Of a stretch of DNA of 64,000 nt, positions 28,079 to 36,121 are shown piece after piece. Source of the DNA: Komagataeibacter xylinus (GTDB taxonomy: Bacteria > Pseudomonadota > Alphaproteobacteria > Acetobacterales > Acetobacteraceae); the NCBI RefSeq assembly GCF_031081985.1, contig NZ_JARWSK010000003.1:186001-250000 (forward strand), read 5' to 3'. How positions within the stretch are numbered: the stretch's first letter is position 1; each line of letters opens with the position of its first letter. A program made the position numbers and the translations under genes. The notes under the pieces were generated by a model. It worked only from the letters and a program-made list of their open reading frames with translations. It was not told where the DNA came from and did no database searches.

Positions 28079-28483
28079 GCATGACTGCAATATATTGAAA
28101 AAAATGGAGAATCCGGCGCGGGGCGCATTGGCCTACACCCCGCGCCAAAGAATCCGTTTCCGGCCCCGAAACGGGTTGAAACAGACCTTCCGTTTACACC
28201 ATTGTCCTATGCAAAATGAGGGGGGCTAGAAGAGTAGTCCAAAAAAATCCTTATAAAATCAGGGTTTTTTATAGACCGCCGCAAAGAGGCCCCAAAGATA
28301 TGTGTTTTTTTTGCCACACCTGTCCCGCATGGCGCATTTTGCCCATTCTCAAGCCGGGCCAGACAGGCTAATCCCCGCTTCATAGCTTGCGGGTAATCTC
28401 AGGCTGCCCTGTCTCGGGGCAAATCCCATTGCCCGATCACAAGACGGGGCTCTGCCCTGCAACAACAGATTAAGGACTGAAAC
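28079..28483. other. Intergenic region between ompA copies 1 and 2
   Basis: 405 bp without a gene. It holds a 9-bp perfect stem GGCGCGGGG / CCCCGCGCC (28115-28123 with 28138-28146), perhaps the end of copy 1. There is an AT-rich stretch with a TATAAAA / TTTTATA inverted repeat (28252-28273). It also carries the 18-nt motif shared with the region before copy 3 (28301-28318). The promoter of copy 2 must lie in the right half, but no clear hexamer pair was found. Confidence 0.65.
28301..28318 (+). promoter_or_regulatory. 18-nt motif shared upstream of ompA copies 2 and 3 (first site)
   Basis: TGTGTTTTTTTTGCCACA, 183 bp before the copy 2 start. It matches the site at 29677-29694 at 16 of 18 positions, although the two intergenic regions are otherwise dissimilar. 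The TGTG/CACA ends suggest a dyad binding site. The spacing differs from that of a CRP/FNR box. Confidence 0.4.
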
Positions 28484-29581
28484 ATGCGTCTTCGCGCAGC
28501 GTTACTGGCAACCAGCCTGCTGGCAGCGACACCGTTCGCAGCCAAAGCCACGACCATCACCGGCCCGTATGTCGATATCGGCGGCGGCTATAACCTGACC
28601 CAGACCCAGCACATGCGTGATGCGGGTGGGGATGACGGCAACGGCGAAGGCCGCCTTGGCCACCGTCACGGCTGGACGGGCTTCGGTTCGGTTGGCTGGG
28701 GCTTTGGCAACGGTCTGCGCGCTGAAGTTGAAGGTGCCTATAACTGGTCCGAAATCTACAGCAAGGCCCGTGGCGACAAGGGCAGCGACCGCTCCTATGG
28801 CGGCTTCGTCAACGTGCTGTATGACATCGACCTGAAGCGTCTGTTCAACATTGACGTGCCCGTCACGCCGTTCGTCGGTGTTGGTGCCGGTTACCTGTGG
28901 GAGAACATGCAGAAGGGTGCTTATAGCGGCGCCTACAACCAGGGTGCCGGTTCCAGCCTGAAGGGCACCAACGGCAGCTTCGCCTATCAGGGTATCGTCG
29001 GTGCGGCCTATGACATTCCGGGCGTGCCCGGCCTGCAGATGACCACCGAATACCGCATGGTTGGCCAGGTCGAGTCCTTCGGCATGGGCAACATCCGTGC
29101 GGAAGACGGTTCGGCCGTGCGCTTCGACCACCGCTTCAACCACCAGTTCATCGTAGGCGTCCGCTACGCGTTCAACAACGCGCCGCCGCCGCCGCCGCCG
29201 GCTCCCGCCGTCGTGCCGCCCGCGCCGACCGCAGCCCGCACCTACCTGGTGTTCTTCGACTGGGACGGCGCAGCCCTGACCGGCCGCTCGCGTGAGATCG
29301 TGGCCGAAGCCGCTCAGGCTTCCACCCACGTCCAGACCACGCGCATCGAGGTCAACGGCTACACCGACAACACCTCCGCCCATCCGGGTCCGCGCGGTGA
29401 GAAGTACAACCTTGGCCTGTCCATGCGTCGTGCTGACAGCGTGAAGGCTGAATTGATCCGTGACGGCGTGCCCGCCAACGCCATCGACATCCATGGCTAT
29501 GGCGAAGCCCACCCGCTGGTGCCCACCGGTCCCGACACCCGTGAGCCCCAGAACCGTCGCGTCGAGATCATCCTGCACTGA
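28484..29581 (+). CDS. OmpA-family outer-membrane protein, copy 2
   Basis: 365 residues: signal peptide (about 1-22, ending FAAKA), OmpA-type barrel, a Pro-rich linker encoded by a (CCG)n run at about residue 232, and a C-terminal OmpA peptidoglycan-binding domain. From about base 28961 to the stop it is almost identical at DNA level to copy 3 (offset 1450 bp); the 5' parts differ mainly by a short length change and scattered substitutions. An AAGGA Shine-Dalgarno sequence is in front and a strong terminator follows. Codon use is very even, GGC/GGT and CTG-rich, consistent with high expression. Confidence 0.94.
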   Translation: MRLRAALLATSLLAATPFAAKATTITGPYVDIGGGYNLTQTQHMRDAGGDDGNGEGRLGHRHGWTGFGSVGWGFGNGLRAEVEGAYNWSEIYSKARGDKGSDRSYGGFVNVLYDIDLKRLFNIDVPVTPFVGVGAGYLWENMQKGAYSGAYNQGAGSSLKGTNGSFAYQGIVGAAYDIPGVPGLQMTTEYRMVGQVESFGMGNIRAEDGSAVRFDHRFNHQFIVGVRYAFNNAPPPPPPAPAVVPPAPTAARTYLVFFDWDGAALTGRSREIVAEAAQASTHVQTTRIEVNGYTDNTSAHPGPRGEKYNLGLSMRRADSVKAELIRDGVPANAIDIHGYGEAHPLVPTGPDTREPQNRRVEIILH

Positions 29582-29602
29582 TCCCGACCAGATTGGTCAA
29601 AG

Positions 29603-29632
29603 AAAAGGGAGCCTCCGGGCTCCCTTTTTTTT
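29603..29632 (+). terminator. Rho-independent terminator after ompA copy 2
   Basis: Stem GGGAGCC / GGCTCCC with a short loop, preceded by AAAA and followed by eight T residues, about 25 bp past the stop. Confidence 0.92.
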
Positions 29633-29945
29633 GTTTTTGAAACTTTGTTTAATGTTGCCCGAAGAGCCAGAACCGCTGTGTTTTTCATGCCACAAAATCT
29701 GCAAAATCTTCTGGCACAAGATTGTTTACAACAGTCTGGATACTTCATAAGTCATTGTTTCTAAATTAGAAAATACACATCGCCGGTTGGCCCGCACCAT
29801 ATGTTACCTTTGTGCACGGCTGGAACAACGGGCAGCGCGGAACCACATGTCTGGCATCGTGTTTAAGTGACGAAAGCGATTAATCATCGCATCATGGCAA
29901 TGATGTCGTTTACAAAGAAGTAATAACATGAGGAAGGACCACCAG
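29633..29945. other. Intergenic region between ompA copies 2 and 3
   Basis: 313 bp of AT-rich sequence after the copy 2 terminator. It holds the second copy of the 18-nt motif (29677-29694), a TGCCAC/GTGGCA-like imperfect dyad around 29688-29717, and an AGGAAGG Shine-Dalgarno sequence at 29931-29937 eight bases before the copy 3 ATG. No open frame is convincing. Confidence 0.6.
29677..29694 (+). promoter_or_regulatory. 18-nt motif shared upstream of ompA copies 2 and 3 (second site)
   Basis: TGTGTTTTTCATGCCACA, 251 bp before the copy 3 start; 16 of 18 positions match the site at 28301-28318. Candidate operator or part of a shared regulatory region, based on this two-site match only. Confidence 0.4.
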
Positions 29946-31031
29946 ATGCGTCTCCGCTCTGCCCTGCTGGCAACCAGCCTGCTGGCAGCGACACCGTTCG
30001 CAGCCAAGGCCACGACCATCACCGGCCCGTATGTCGATATCGGCGGCGGCTACAACCTGACCCAGACACAGCACATGCGCTCTACGGGTGGGGATGACGG
30101 CTACGGCGTAGGCCGCCTTGGCCACCGTCACGGCTGGACAGGCTTCGGTTCGGTTGGCTGGGGCTTCGGCAACGGCCTGCGTGCTGAAGTTGAAGGTGCC
30201 TATAACTGGTCCGAAATCTACAGCAAGGCCCGTGGCGACAAGGGCAGCGACCGCTCCTATGGCGGCTTCATCAACGTGCTGTATGATATCGACCTGAAGC
30301 GTCTGTTCAACATTGACGTGCCCGTCACGCCGTTCGTCGGTGTCGGTGCCGGTTACCTGTGGCAGAACATGCAGAGCGGCGCTTACTCCGGCGACATCGG
30401 CTCCAAGCTGAAGGGCACCAACGGCAGCTTCGCCTATCAGGGTATCGTCGGTGCGGCCTATGACATTCCGGGCGTGCCCGGCCTGCAGATGACCACCGAA
30501 TACCGCATGGTTGGCCAAGTCGAGTCCTTCGGCATGGGCAACATCCGTGCGGAAGACGGTTCGGCCGTGCGCTTCGACCACCGCTTCAACCACCAGTTCA
30601 TCGTAGGCGTCCGCTACGCGTTCAACAACGCGCCGCCGCCGCCGCCGCCGGCTCCCGCCGTCGTGCCGCCCGCGCCGACCGCAGCCCGCACCTACCTGGT
30701 GTTCTTCGACTGGGACGGCGCAGCCCTGACCGGCCGCTCGCGTGAGATCGTGGCCGAAGCCGCACAGGCTTCCACCCACGTCCAGACCACGCGCATCGAG
30801 GTCAACGGCTACACCGACAACACCTCCGCCCATCCGGGTCCGCGCGGTGAGAAGTACAACCTTGGCCTGTCCATGCGTCGCGCTGACAGCGTGAAGGCTG
30901 AACTGATCCGTGACGGCGTGCCCGCCAACGCCATCGACATCCATGGCTACGGCGAAGCCCACCCGCTGGTGCCCACCGGTCCCGATACCCGTGAGCCCCA
31001 GAACCGTCGCGTCGAGATTATCCTGCACTGA
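29946..31031 (+). CDS. OmpA-family outer-membrane protein, copy 3
   Basis: 361 residues from the ATG at 29946, chosen over an ATG six codons upstream because AGGAAGG lies eight bases before it. The architecture equals copy 2: signal peptide, barrel, Pro-rich linker at about residue 228, C-terminal OmpA domain ending RRVEIILH. It differs from copy 2 by four residues in length (the GAYSG region of the barrel) and by a few substitutions before that, and is virtually identical afterwards. It has its own promoter region and terminator. Confidence 0.94.
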   Translation: MRLRSALLATSLLAATPFAAKATTITGPYVDIGGGYNLTQTQHMRSTGGDDGYGVGRLGHRHGWTGFGSVGWGFGNGLRAEVEGAYNWSEIYSKARGDKGSDRSYGGFINVLYDIDLKRLFNIDVPVTPFVGVGAGYLWQNMQSGAYSGDIGSKLKGTNGSFAYQGIVGAAYDIPGVPGLQMTTEYRMVGQVESFGMGNIRAEDGSAVRFDHRFNHQFIVGVRYAFNNAPPPPPPAPAVVPPAPTAARTYLVFFDWDGAALTGRSREIVAEAAQASTHVQTTRIEVNGYTDNTSAHPGPRGEKYNLGLSMRRADSVKAELIRDGVPANAIDIHGYGEAHPLVPTGPDTREPQNRRVEIILH

Positions 31032-31041
31032 TCATACTAAA

Positions 31042-31067
31042 GAAAAAGGCGCTTCAAGCGCCTTTTT
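31042..31067 (+). terminator. Rho-independent terminator after ompA copy 3
   Basis: AAAAAGGCGC, a five-base loop, GCGCCTTTTT: perfect 10-bp stem with A and T flanks, 10 bp after the stop. It is unlike the terminator of copy 2, which shows that the duplication covers only the coding sequence. Confidence 0.92.
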
Positions 31068-31163
31068 CTCTTTTTCCAGCCAGTCAATCATTCTATCAGA
31101 CTGCCAGTACGGGCGCGGCAATGCTTTGACAGCAATCTATTCTGCCAACCCGCTTTCCCGGTT

Positions 31164-31703
31164 ATGAAGGGTCATCCCGTGTTCAAAATCCGCTCTGAAA
31201 AGCTGCAACAATTCGTCAAATTCGGAATTGTCGGCACATTGGGGCTTGGGTGGGACACGGCAACGGTTTATGGCCTGCGCCCCTTTGTGGGGCTGACCAC
31301 GGCCACCATCGCCGCCTATTTCATTGCCGCCTCGATCAACTGGCTGATCAACCGGCTCTGGACCTTTCGCAAGGCGGGGAACCAGCACCATTTCTTCATC
31401 CAGTGGCTGCGCTTCCTTGCAGGGAACGCACTGGGCTTTTTCCTGAACCGTGGCTGCGTGTTCATGCTGTTCCACACATCCCCCGTGTTCAAGGCCTATC
31501 CCTTTCTGGCACTGGCGGCGGGTTCAGTCGCGGGCATGATGGCGAACTTCCATATCAGCCGCAAACTGGTCTTTCATTCCCAGCCAACAGTCACGCCCCG
31601 CAAAACAGCCGAGATCCTGCCCTTTCACGCCGAACGCCCCGTGCCCCAGAACGCGGTCTCGAGCCGCACCGCCGTGGCAAACGCACGCAACAAGGTCGGA
31701 TAA
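31164..31703 (+). CDS. GtrA-like membrane protein
   Basis: 179-residue inner-membrane protein with four predicted membrane segments in the GtrA pattern: LQQFVKFGIVGTLGLGWDT, ATIAAYFIAASINWLINRLWTF with the conserved N-WTF motif, then FLAGNALGFFLNRG and FLALAAGSVAGMMANFHISRKLVF. GtrA proteins are thought to flip or assist polyprenyl-linked glucose in envelope glycan decoration. No glycosyltransferase partner lies beside it. A GTG at 31179 with GAAGGG seven bases upstream may be the true start. The 3' end overlaps the convergent tenA by 79 bp; residues past about 145 are not conserved-looking. Confidence 0.85.
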   Translation: MKGHPVFKIRSEKLQQFVKFGIVGTLGLGWDTATVYGLRPFVGLTTATIAAYFIAASINWLINRLWTFRKAGNQHHFFIQWLRFLAGNALGFFLNRGCVFMLFHTSPVFKAYPFLALAAGSVAGMMANFHISRKLVFHSQPTVTPRKTAEILPFHAERPVPQNAVSSRTAVANARNKVG

Positions 31704-32329
31704 CGCGCCTGCGCCCCATAGCGGGTGGCCAGCGCGTCAAGCTGGCGAATGCCGTCTTCCACCAGTTGCGTATATTCCTCCCCCCCATAAAGCGCGATCC
31801 ATGACCAGTACGGATTGCCCTCGCGCCGTGTCAGCGGGCTTGCATGCAGCCGTGCACCAACCTCCGCATAGCCGATCAGGCACGGGGCCATGGTCACCAG
31901 CAGGTCCAGCAGGTCGCCCGCCTGGGCACGGTCAAGTATAAAACGGCTATAGGCAAGTAATTCGAGCGATTCCTCTGCCTGTTCCAGCGCAGCTTCTTCT
32001 ATGCCCCATGTGCGGCAGTAGCCCACATGCATGGCCAGTTCCGTATCCAGTATGCCCGACATCAGCCCCGCCGCATGCCGCATGCCAGCCACCGTATCGG
32101 CCTTGTACACCGCCAGTGCACAGGCGCGGGCATACTGGATGAGGTACAGATAATCCTGAATCAGGAAATTGCGGAACGCTTCGGGCGGTAATGTGCCATC
32201 CGCAATTCCGCGCACAAAGGGGTGGCGCACGAAGCCCAGCCACTGCGCCATGCAGTCACGGCGCAGGCGGCCTGCAAGCCCCGTGGCCAGCAGGGGCCAG
32301 TCACGTTCGGCCTGCCATTCGTCGTCCAT
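31625..32329 (-). CDS. tenA: TenA family protein (thiaminase II / aminopyrimidine aminohydrolase)
   Basis: Salvages thiamine breakdown products by hydrolysing aminomethyl-pyrimidine to hydroxymethyl-pyrimidine. The protein is 234 residues from the ATG at 32329, which has an AAGGA site; earlier ATGs (32344, 32392) are possible. TenA features are HPFVRGIADGTLPPEAF, FLIQDYLYL, and the catalytic cysteine in the MAPCLIGYAEVG segment. The C-terminal conserved Glu is probably in VRLETAFW. Its 3' end overlaps the 3' end of gtrA on the other strand by 79 bp. No other thiamine gene or THI-box riboswitch was seen next to it. Confidence 0.9.
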   Translation of the reverse strand: MDDEWQAERDWPLLATGLAGRLRRDCMAQWLGFVRHPFVRGIADGTLPPEAFRNFLIQDYLYLIQYARACALAVYKADTVAGMRHAAGLMSGILDTELAMHVGYCRTWGIEEAALEQAEESLELLAYSRFILDRAQAGDLLDLLVTMAPCLIGYAEVGARLHASPLTRREGNPYWSWIALYGGEEYTQLVEDGIRQLDALATRYGAQARYPTLLRAFATAVRLETAFWGTGRSA

Positions 32330-32484
32330 GTTCCATCCTTTCATGCCGGGCGCGTGCCTGTCACGCATTCGCCATCTGGGGTTTACACGCATGTTGGCAC
32401 TTCCGGTCTGGTGCTACGTGCGCTAGGTGAATGAATCCGGTTTTACATCTATATCTTTCAATACAGGATCGTCTGTTTCCCGCC

Positions 32485-35136
32485 ATGCCCACAACAAACG
32501 ACATTCGTGCCACCTTCCTCGACTATTTTGCGGGGAACGGGCATCAGATCGTGCCGTCCTCGTCACTGGTGCCGCATAACGATCCGACACTGCTCTTTAC
32601 CAATGCGGGTATGGTGCAGTTCAAGAACGTGTTCACCGGGCAGGAAACCCGCCCCTATTCCCGCGCCACCACGGCCCAGAAGGTCGTGCGCGCGGGCGGC
32701 AAGCACAACGACCTGGACAATGTGGGCTACACCGCCCGCCATCATACCTTTTTCGAAATGATGGGTAATTTCTCATTCGGGGACTATTTCAAGGCGGAAG
32801 CCATTGAACTGGCCTGGAAGCTGGTCACCGGCACCTTCGGCCTGCCCAAGGAAAAGCTGCTGACCACCGTCTATGCCGATGACGAGGAAGCAGCCGCCCT
32901 GTGGCGCAAGATCGCCGGCCTGTCCGATGACCGGATCATCCGCATCCCCACCTCCGACAATTTCTGGCGCATGGGCGATACCGGACCCTGCGGCCCGTGC
33001 TCGGAAATCTTCTATGACCATGGCCCCGAAGTGGCAGGCGGCCCGCCGGGCTCGCCTGATGAGGACGGCGACCGGTTTACCGAGATCTGGAACCTCGTGT
33101 TCATGCAGTATTTCGAGAACCCGCCCGGCACGCGCTCGCCGCTGCCGCGCCCGTCGATTGATACCGGGCTGGGGCTGGAGCGCTTTGCCGCCATCCTGCA
33201 GGGCAAGCGCGACAATTATGACACCGATACCTTCCGCGCGCTGATCCTGGCCTCGGCCGAGGTCACGGGCCAGGACCCTGATGGCCCGTTCAACGCCAGC
33301 CACCGCGTGGTGGCCGACCACCTGCGCTCGACCTCGTTCCTGATCGCTGATGGCGTGCTGCCATCCAAGGACGGTCGTGGCTACGTGCTGCGCCGCATCA
33401 TGCGCCGCGCCATGCGCCACCTGCACCTGATGGGCACGACGGAGCCGACCTTCTACCGACTGGTCCCGGCGCTGATCCGGCAGATGGGCGAAGCCTATCC
33501 CGAACTGATCCACGCCCGCGCCCTCATCGAGGAGACGATGAAGGGCGAGGAGCTGCGCTTCAAGGCGATGCTCGACCGTGGCCTGTCGCTGCTGGCCGAC
33601 GAGACCGAACGCCTTGGCGATGGCGCGCCGCTCCCCGGCGATGTGGCCTTCAAGCTGTATGACACCTTCGGCTTCCCGCTCGACCTGACGCAGGACGCCC
33701 TGCGCGGCACCAGCCACGGCGTGGACGTGGAAGGCTTCAACGAGGCGATGGACGTGCAGCGCAAGCGCGCCCGCGCCGCCTGGAGCGGCTCGGGCGACAG
33801 TGCGACCGAGACCGTGTGGTTCGAGGCACGCGACACCTTCGGCGCCACCGAATTCCTGGGCTACACCACCGAGACCTCGGATGCCGAGGTGCAGACCGTG
33901 GTGGTGGACAACGCGCAGGTCGAAGCCGCAGGCCCCGGCACCAAGGTGGCCCTGCTGCTCAACCAGACCCCGTTTTATGGCGAGAGCGGCGGCCAGGTGG
34001 GCGATACCGGCACCATTACCGCACCCGGCCTGCACATTGCCGTAACCGACACCCAGAAGAAGCTGGGCGACCTGCTGGTGCATTACGGCACCGTCATCGA
34101 AGGCACGGTCAAGCCCGGCATGGCCGTGACCGCGCAGGTGGATCACGACCGCCGCAGCGCCATCCGCGCCCACCATTCGGCAACGCACCTGCTGCACGAG
34201 GCCCTGCGCCGCAGGCTTGGCGCGCATGTGACCCAGAAGGGCAGCCTGAACGCGCCCGACCGCCTGCGCTTTGACGTAAGCCAGCCCCGCCCGATCACGC
34301 CCGAGGAACTGGCCGAGATCGAGGCCGAGGTGAATGCCCGCATCCGCGAGAACACGGATGTCACCACACGCAGCATGACGCCGGAAGAAGCCATCGAGCA
34401 GGGTGCGATGGCCCTGTTTGGCGAGAAATATGGCGATGAGGTCCGCGTTGTTTCCATGGGCGGGCCGGAAGAAGGCCGCGCGGGCTGGTCGATCGAATTG
34501 TGCGGCGGCACGCATGTGCGCCGCACGGGCGATATCGGGCTGTTCCGCATCACGTCTGAAAGTGGCGTGTCCTCCGGCGTGCGCCGCATCGAGGCCGTGA
34601 CCGGTCTTGCCGCGCAGAACGCGACACTGGCTACTGAAGAACGCCTGAACCAGATCGCCGCCATGCTGCGCGTGCCCGCGGCCGAAGCGCCTGAGCGCCT
34701 GGCCGTGGTGCTGGAAGAGCGCAAGGCGATGGAGCGCCAGATTTCCGACCTGCAGCGCAAGCTGGCCTCGGGCAGCCAGGCAGCCGCAACCATTGTGGAA
34801 ATTGGCGGCATCAAGCTTGATGCCCGCAATGTGGGCGAACTGCCGCCCAAGGAACTCAAGCCGCTGGCGGATTCGCTGCGCAAGGAAATCGGCTCGGGCG
34901 TGATCGCGCTTGTTTCCACAGCCGATGGCAAGGGCAGCATTGTCGTTGCCGCAACGCCGGACCTGGCCGAGAAGGTCGATGCCGTCACCCTGGTGCGCGC
35001 GGCAAGCGCTGCCATGGATGGCAAGGGTGGCGGCGGCCGGCGCGACATGGCGCAGGCCGGTGGCCCGGACATCAGCAAGGCCGATGCAGCGCTTGAGGCC
35101 GTGCGTGCAGCCCTGGGACAGGCCGCCATGGCCTGA
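32485..35136 (+). CDS. alaS: Alanine--tRNA ligase
   Basis: Class II synthetase that charges and edits tRNA-Ala. The protein is 883 residues from the ATG at 32485; the frame is open to 32431 but family proteins begin near the chosen site ([15 protein letters not shown]). The catalytic core has [33 protein letters not shown] and DTGLGLERF. The editing domain has [12 protein letters not shown] and the zinc-binding CGGTHV. The C-Ala domain follows. It is monocistronic. It is the first of six aminoacyl-tRNA synthetase genes in the right half. Confidence 0.97.
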   Translation: MPTTNDIRATFLDYFAGNGHQIVPSSSLVPHNDPTLLFTNAGMVQFKNVFTGQETRPYSRATTAQKVVRAGGKHNDLDNVGYTARHHTFFEMMGNFSFGDYFKAEAIELAWKLVTGTFGLPKEKLLTTVYADDEEAAALWRKIAGLSDDRIIRIPTSDNFWRMGDTGPCGPCSEIFYDHGPEVAGGPPGSPDEDGDRFTEIWNLVFMQYFENPPGTRSPLPRPSIDTGLGLERFAAILQGKRDNYDTDTFRALILASAEVTGQDPDGPFNASHRVVADHLRSTSFLIADGVLPSKDGRGYVLRRIMRRAMRHLHLMGTTEPTFYRLVPALIRQMGEAYPELIHARALIEETMKGEELRFKAMLDRGLSLLADETERLGDGAPLPGDVAFKLYDTFGFPLDLTQDALRGTSHGVDVEGFNEAMDVQRKRARAAWSGSGDSATETVWFEARDTFGATEFLGYTTETSDAEVQTVVVDNAQVEAAGPGTKVALLLNQTPFYGESGGQVGDTGTITAPGLHIAVTDTQKKLGDLLVHYGTVIEGTVKPGMAVTAQVDHDRRSAIRAHHSATHLLHEALRRRLGAHVTQKGSLNAPDRLRFDVSQPRPITPEELAEIEAEVNARIRENTDVTTRSMTPEEAIEQGAMALFGEKYGDEVRVVSMGGPEEGRAGWSIELCGGTHVRRTGDIGLFRITSESGVSSGVRRIEAVTGLAAQNATLATEERLNQIAAMLRVPAAEAPERLAVVLEERKAMERQISDLQRKLASGSQAAATIVEIGGIKLDARNVGELPPKELKPLADSLRKEIGSGVIALVSTADGKGSIVVAATPDLAEKVDAVTLVRAASAAMDGKGGGGRRDMAQAGGPDISKADAALEAVRAALGQAAMA

Positions 35137-35167
35137 TCAGGCGACCCGGATTTTCCATACGCCCATG

Positions 35168-35193
35168 CAACGGCGCACCTCGGTGCGCCGTTG
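35168..35193 (+). terminator. Strong stem-loop after alaS, probable terminator
   Basis: 12-bp perfect stem CAACGGCGCACC / GGTGCGCCGTTG with a two-base loop, 31 bp past the alaS stop. The T run after it is poor (TGCTGTA), so termination may be weak or the hairpin may protect the mRNA end. Confidence 0.65.
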
Positions 35194-35239
35194 TGCTGTA
35201 CCGCGCTTGCTGCAAGACAGAAATACTTCAATGCATAAA

Positions 35240-35255
35240 GTTAATATTCATTAAC
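35240..35255. promoter_or_regulatory. Inverted repeat in AT-rich region upstream of carbonic anhydrase
   Basis: GTTAAT-ATTC-ATTAAC, a perfect 6-bp dyad, inside a roughly 70-bp AT-rich island (35221-35295) in otherwise GC-rich DNA. A second dyad, TATG-ATAA-CATA, follows at about 35261-35272. The position, about 180 bp before the carbonic anhydrase start, suggests a promoter or operator. It resembles no regulator site I can name with confidence. Confidence 0.4.
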
Positions 35256-35431
35256 TATATTATGATAACATAGTATTTCCGTATAACTTCATAGCGAAAC
35301 AAATGGGACTGCCAGATGTTTCCATGATATAGACAAAGCGGGACATGCCTCCGACCGGTGCATAGCCCCTTGATGCCACAACAGGACATGACTTCACACC
35401 GGTCCGGACATTCAGGTGACAGGATATTACA

Positions 35432-36121
35432 ATGGCCCATACCAATACTGCCCGGGAAACCCTTATCGACCTGCTGCACGGGGTGGAGCGTTTCAACACC
35501 GAAGTCTTTCCCCAGAACCGTGACCTCTTCGCCAGCTTGGCCGAGAGCCAGTCCCCCGATACGCTGTTCATCGCCTGCGCCGATAGCCGGGTGAACCCCA
35601 GCATGATCACCCAGACCCAGCCGGGCGACCTGTTCGTGCTGCGCAACATCGGCAATATCGTGCCCGCCTATGGCGAGATGCTCGGCGGCGTGTCGTCGGC
35701 CATCGAATACGCGGTCAGCGCGCTCAAGGTCTCGCATATCATCGTGTGCGGCCATTCCAACTGCGGCGCGATGAAGGCCCTGCTCGACCCGCAGGCCAGC
35801 CAGCTCGACAAGATGCCCACCGTGGCAAGCTGGCTGCGTAATGCCGAGGCCGCGCGCGCCGTGCTCGAGGCTACCGATGCCGGCCCCGCCACCGTGCGCA
35901 GCCTGTCCGAACAGAACGTGCAGCTCCAGATCGCCCACCTGCGCACCCACCCCGCCGTGGCGGCGGGGCTTGCCCGCGGCACCCTGACATTGCAGGGATG
36001 GTTCTATGATATTGCCAGCGGGGAAGTGGTGGTGCTCGATGAAACCTCGCGCACCTTCATCCATGTCGATGAAGCGATTGCCAAACTGCGCGCCCAGCAG
36101 GCCGACAGCGCCACGGCGTAA
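35432..36121 (+). CDS. Beta-class carbonic anhydrase
   Basis: Zinc enzyme interconverting CO2 and bicarbonate in the cytoplasm, supplying bicarbonate to carboxylases such as acetyl-CoA carboxylase. The protein is 229 residues. Zinc ligands Cys49, His108 and Cys111 sit in FIACADSRVNP and VCGHSNCGAM, and the Asp51/Arg53 dyad is in place. The C-terminal GWFYDIASGEVVVLDE is typical. The AT-rich upstream region holds candidate operators. The next gene starts inside its 3' end, suggesting coupling. Confidence 0.94.
   Translation: MAHTNTARETLIDLLHGVERFNTEVFPQNRDLFASLAESQSPDTLFIACADSRVNPSMITQTQPGDLFVLRNIGNIVPAYGEMLGGVSSAIEYAVSALKVSHIIVCGHSNCGAMKALLDPQASQLDKMPTVASWLRNAEAARAVLEATDAGPATVRSLSEQNVQLQIAHLRTHPAVAAGLARGTLTLQGWFYDIASGEVVVLDETSRTFIHVDEAIAKLRAQQADSATA

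Noticed and set aside
28115-28146. Rho-independent terminator after ompA copy 1
   Set aside because: The GGCGCGGGG/CCCCGCGCC stem lacks a T run; kept only as an unassigned stem-loop in the intergenic entry.
28301-28318. CRP/FNR-type box before ompA copy 2
   Set aside because: TGTG and CACA are 10 bases apart instead of 8 and the inner positions do not match TGTGA-N6-TCACA.
32773-34515. 580-codon open frame on the minus strand opposite alaS
   Set aside because: Shadow of alaS; high-GC third positions remove stop codons from this antisense frame.
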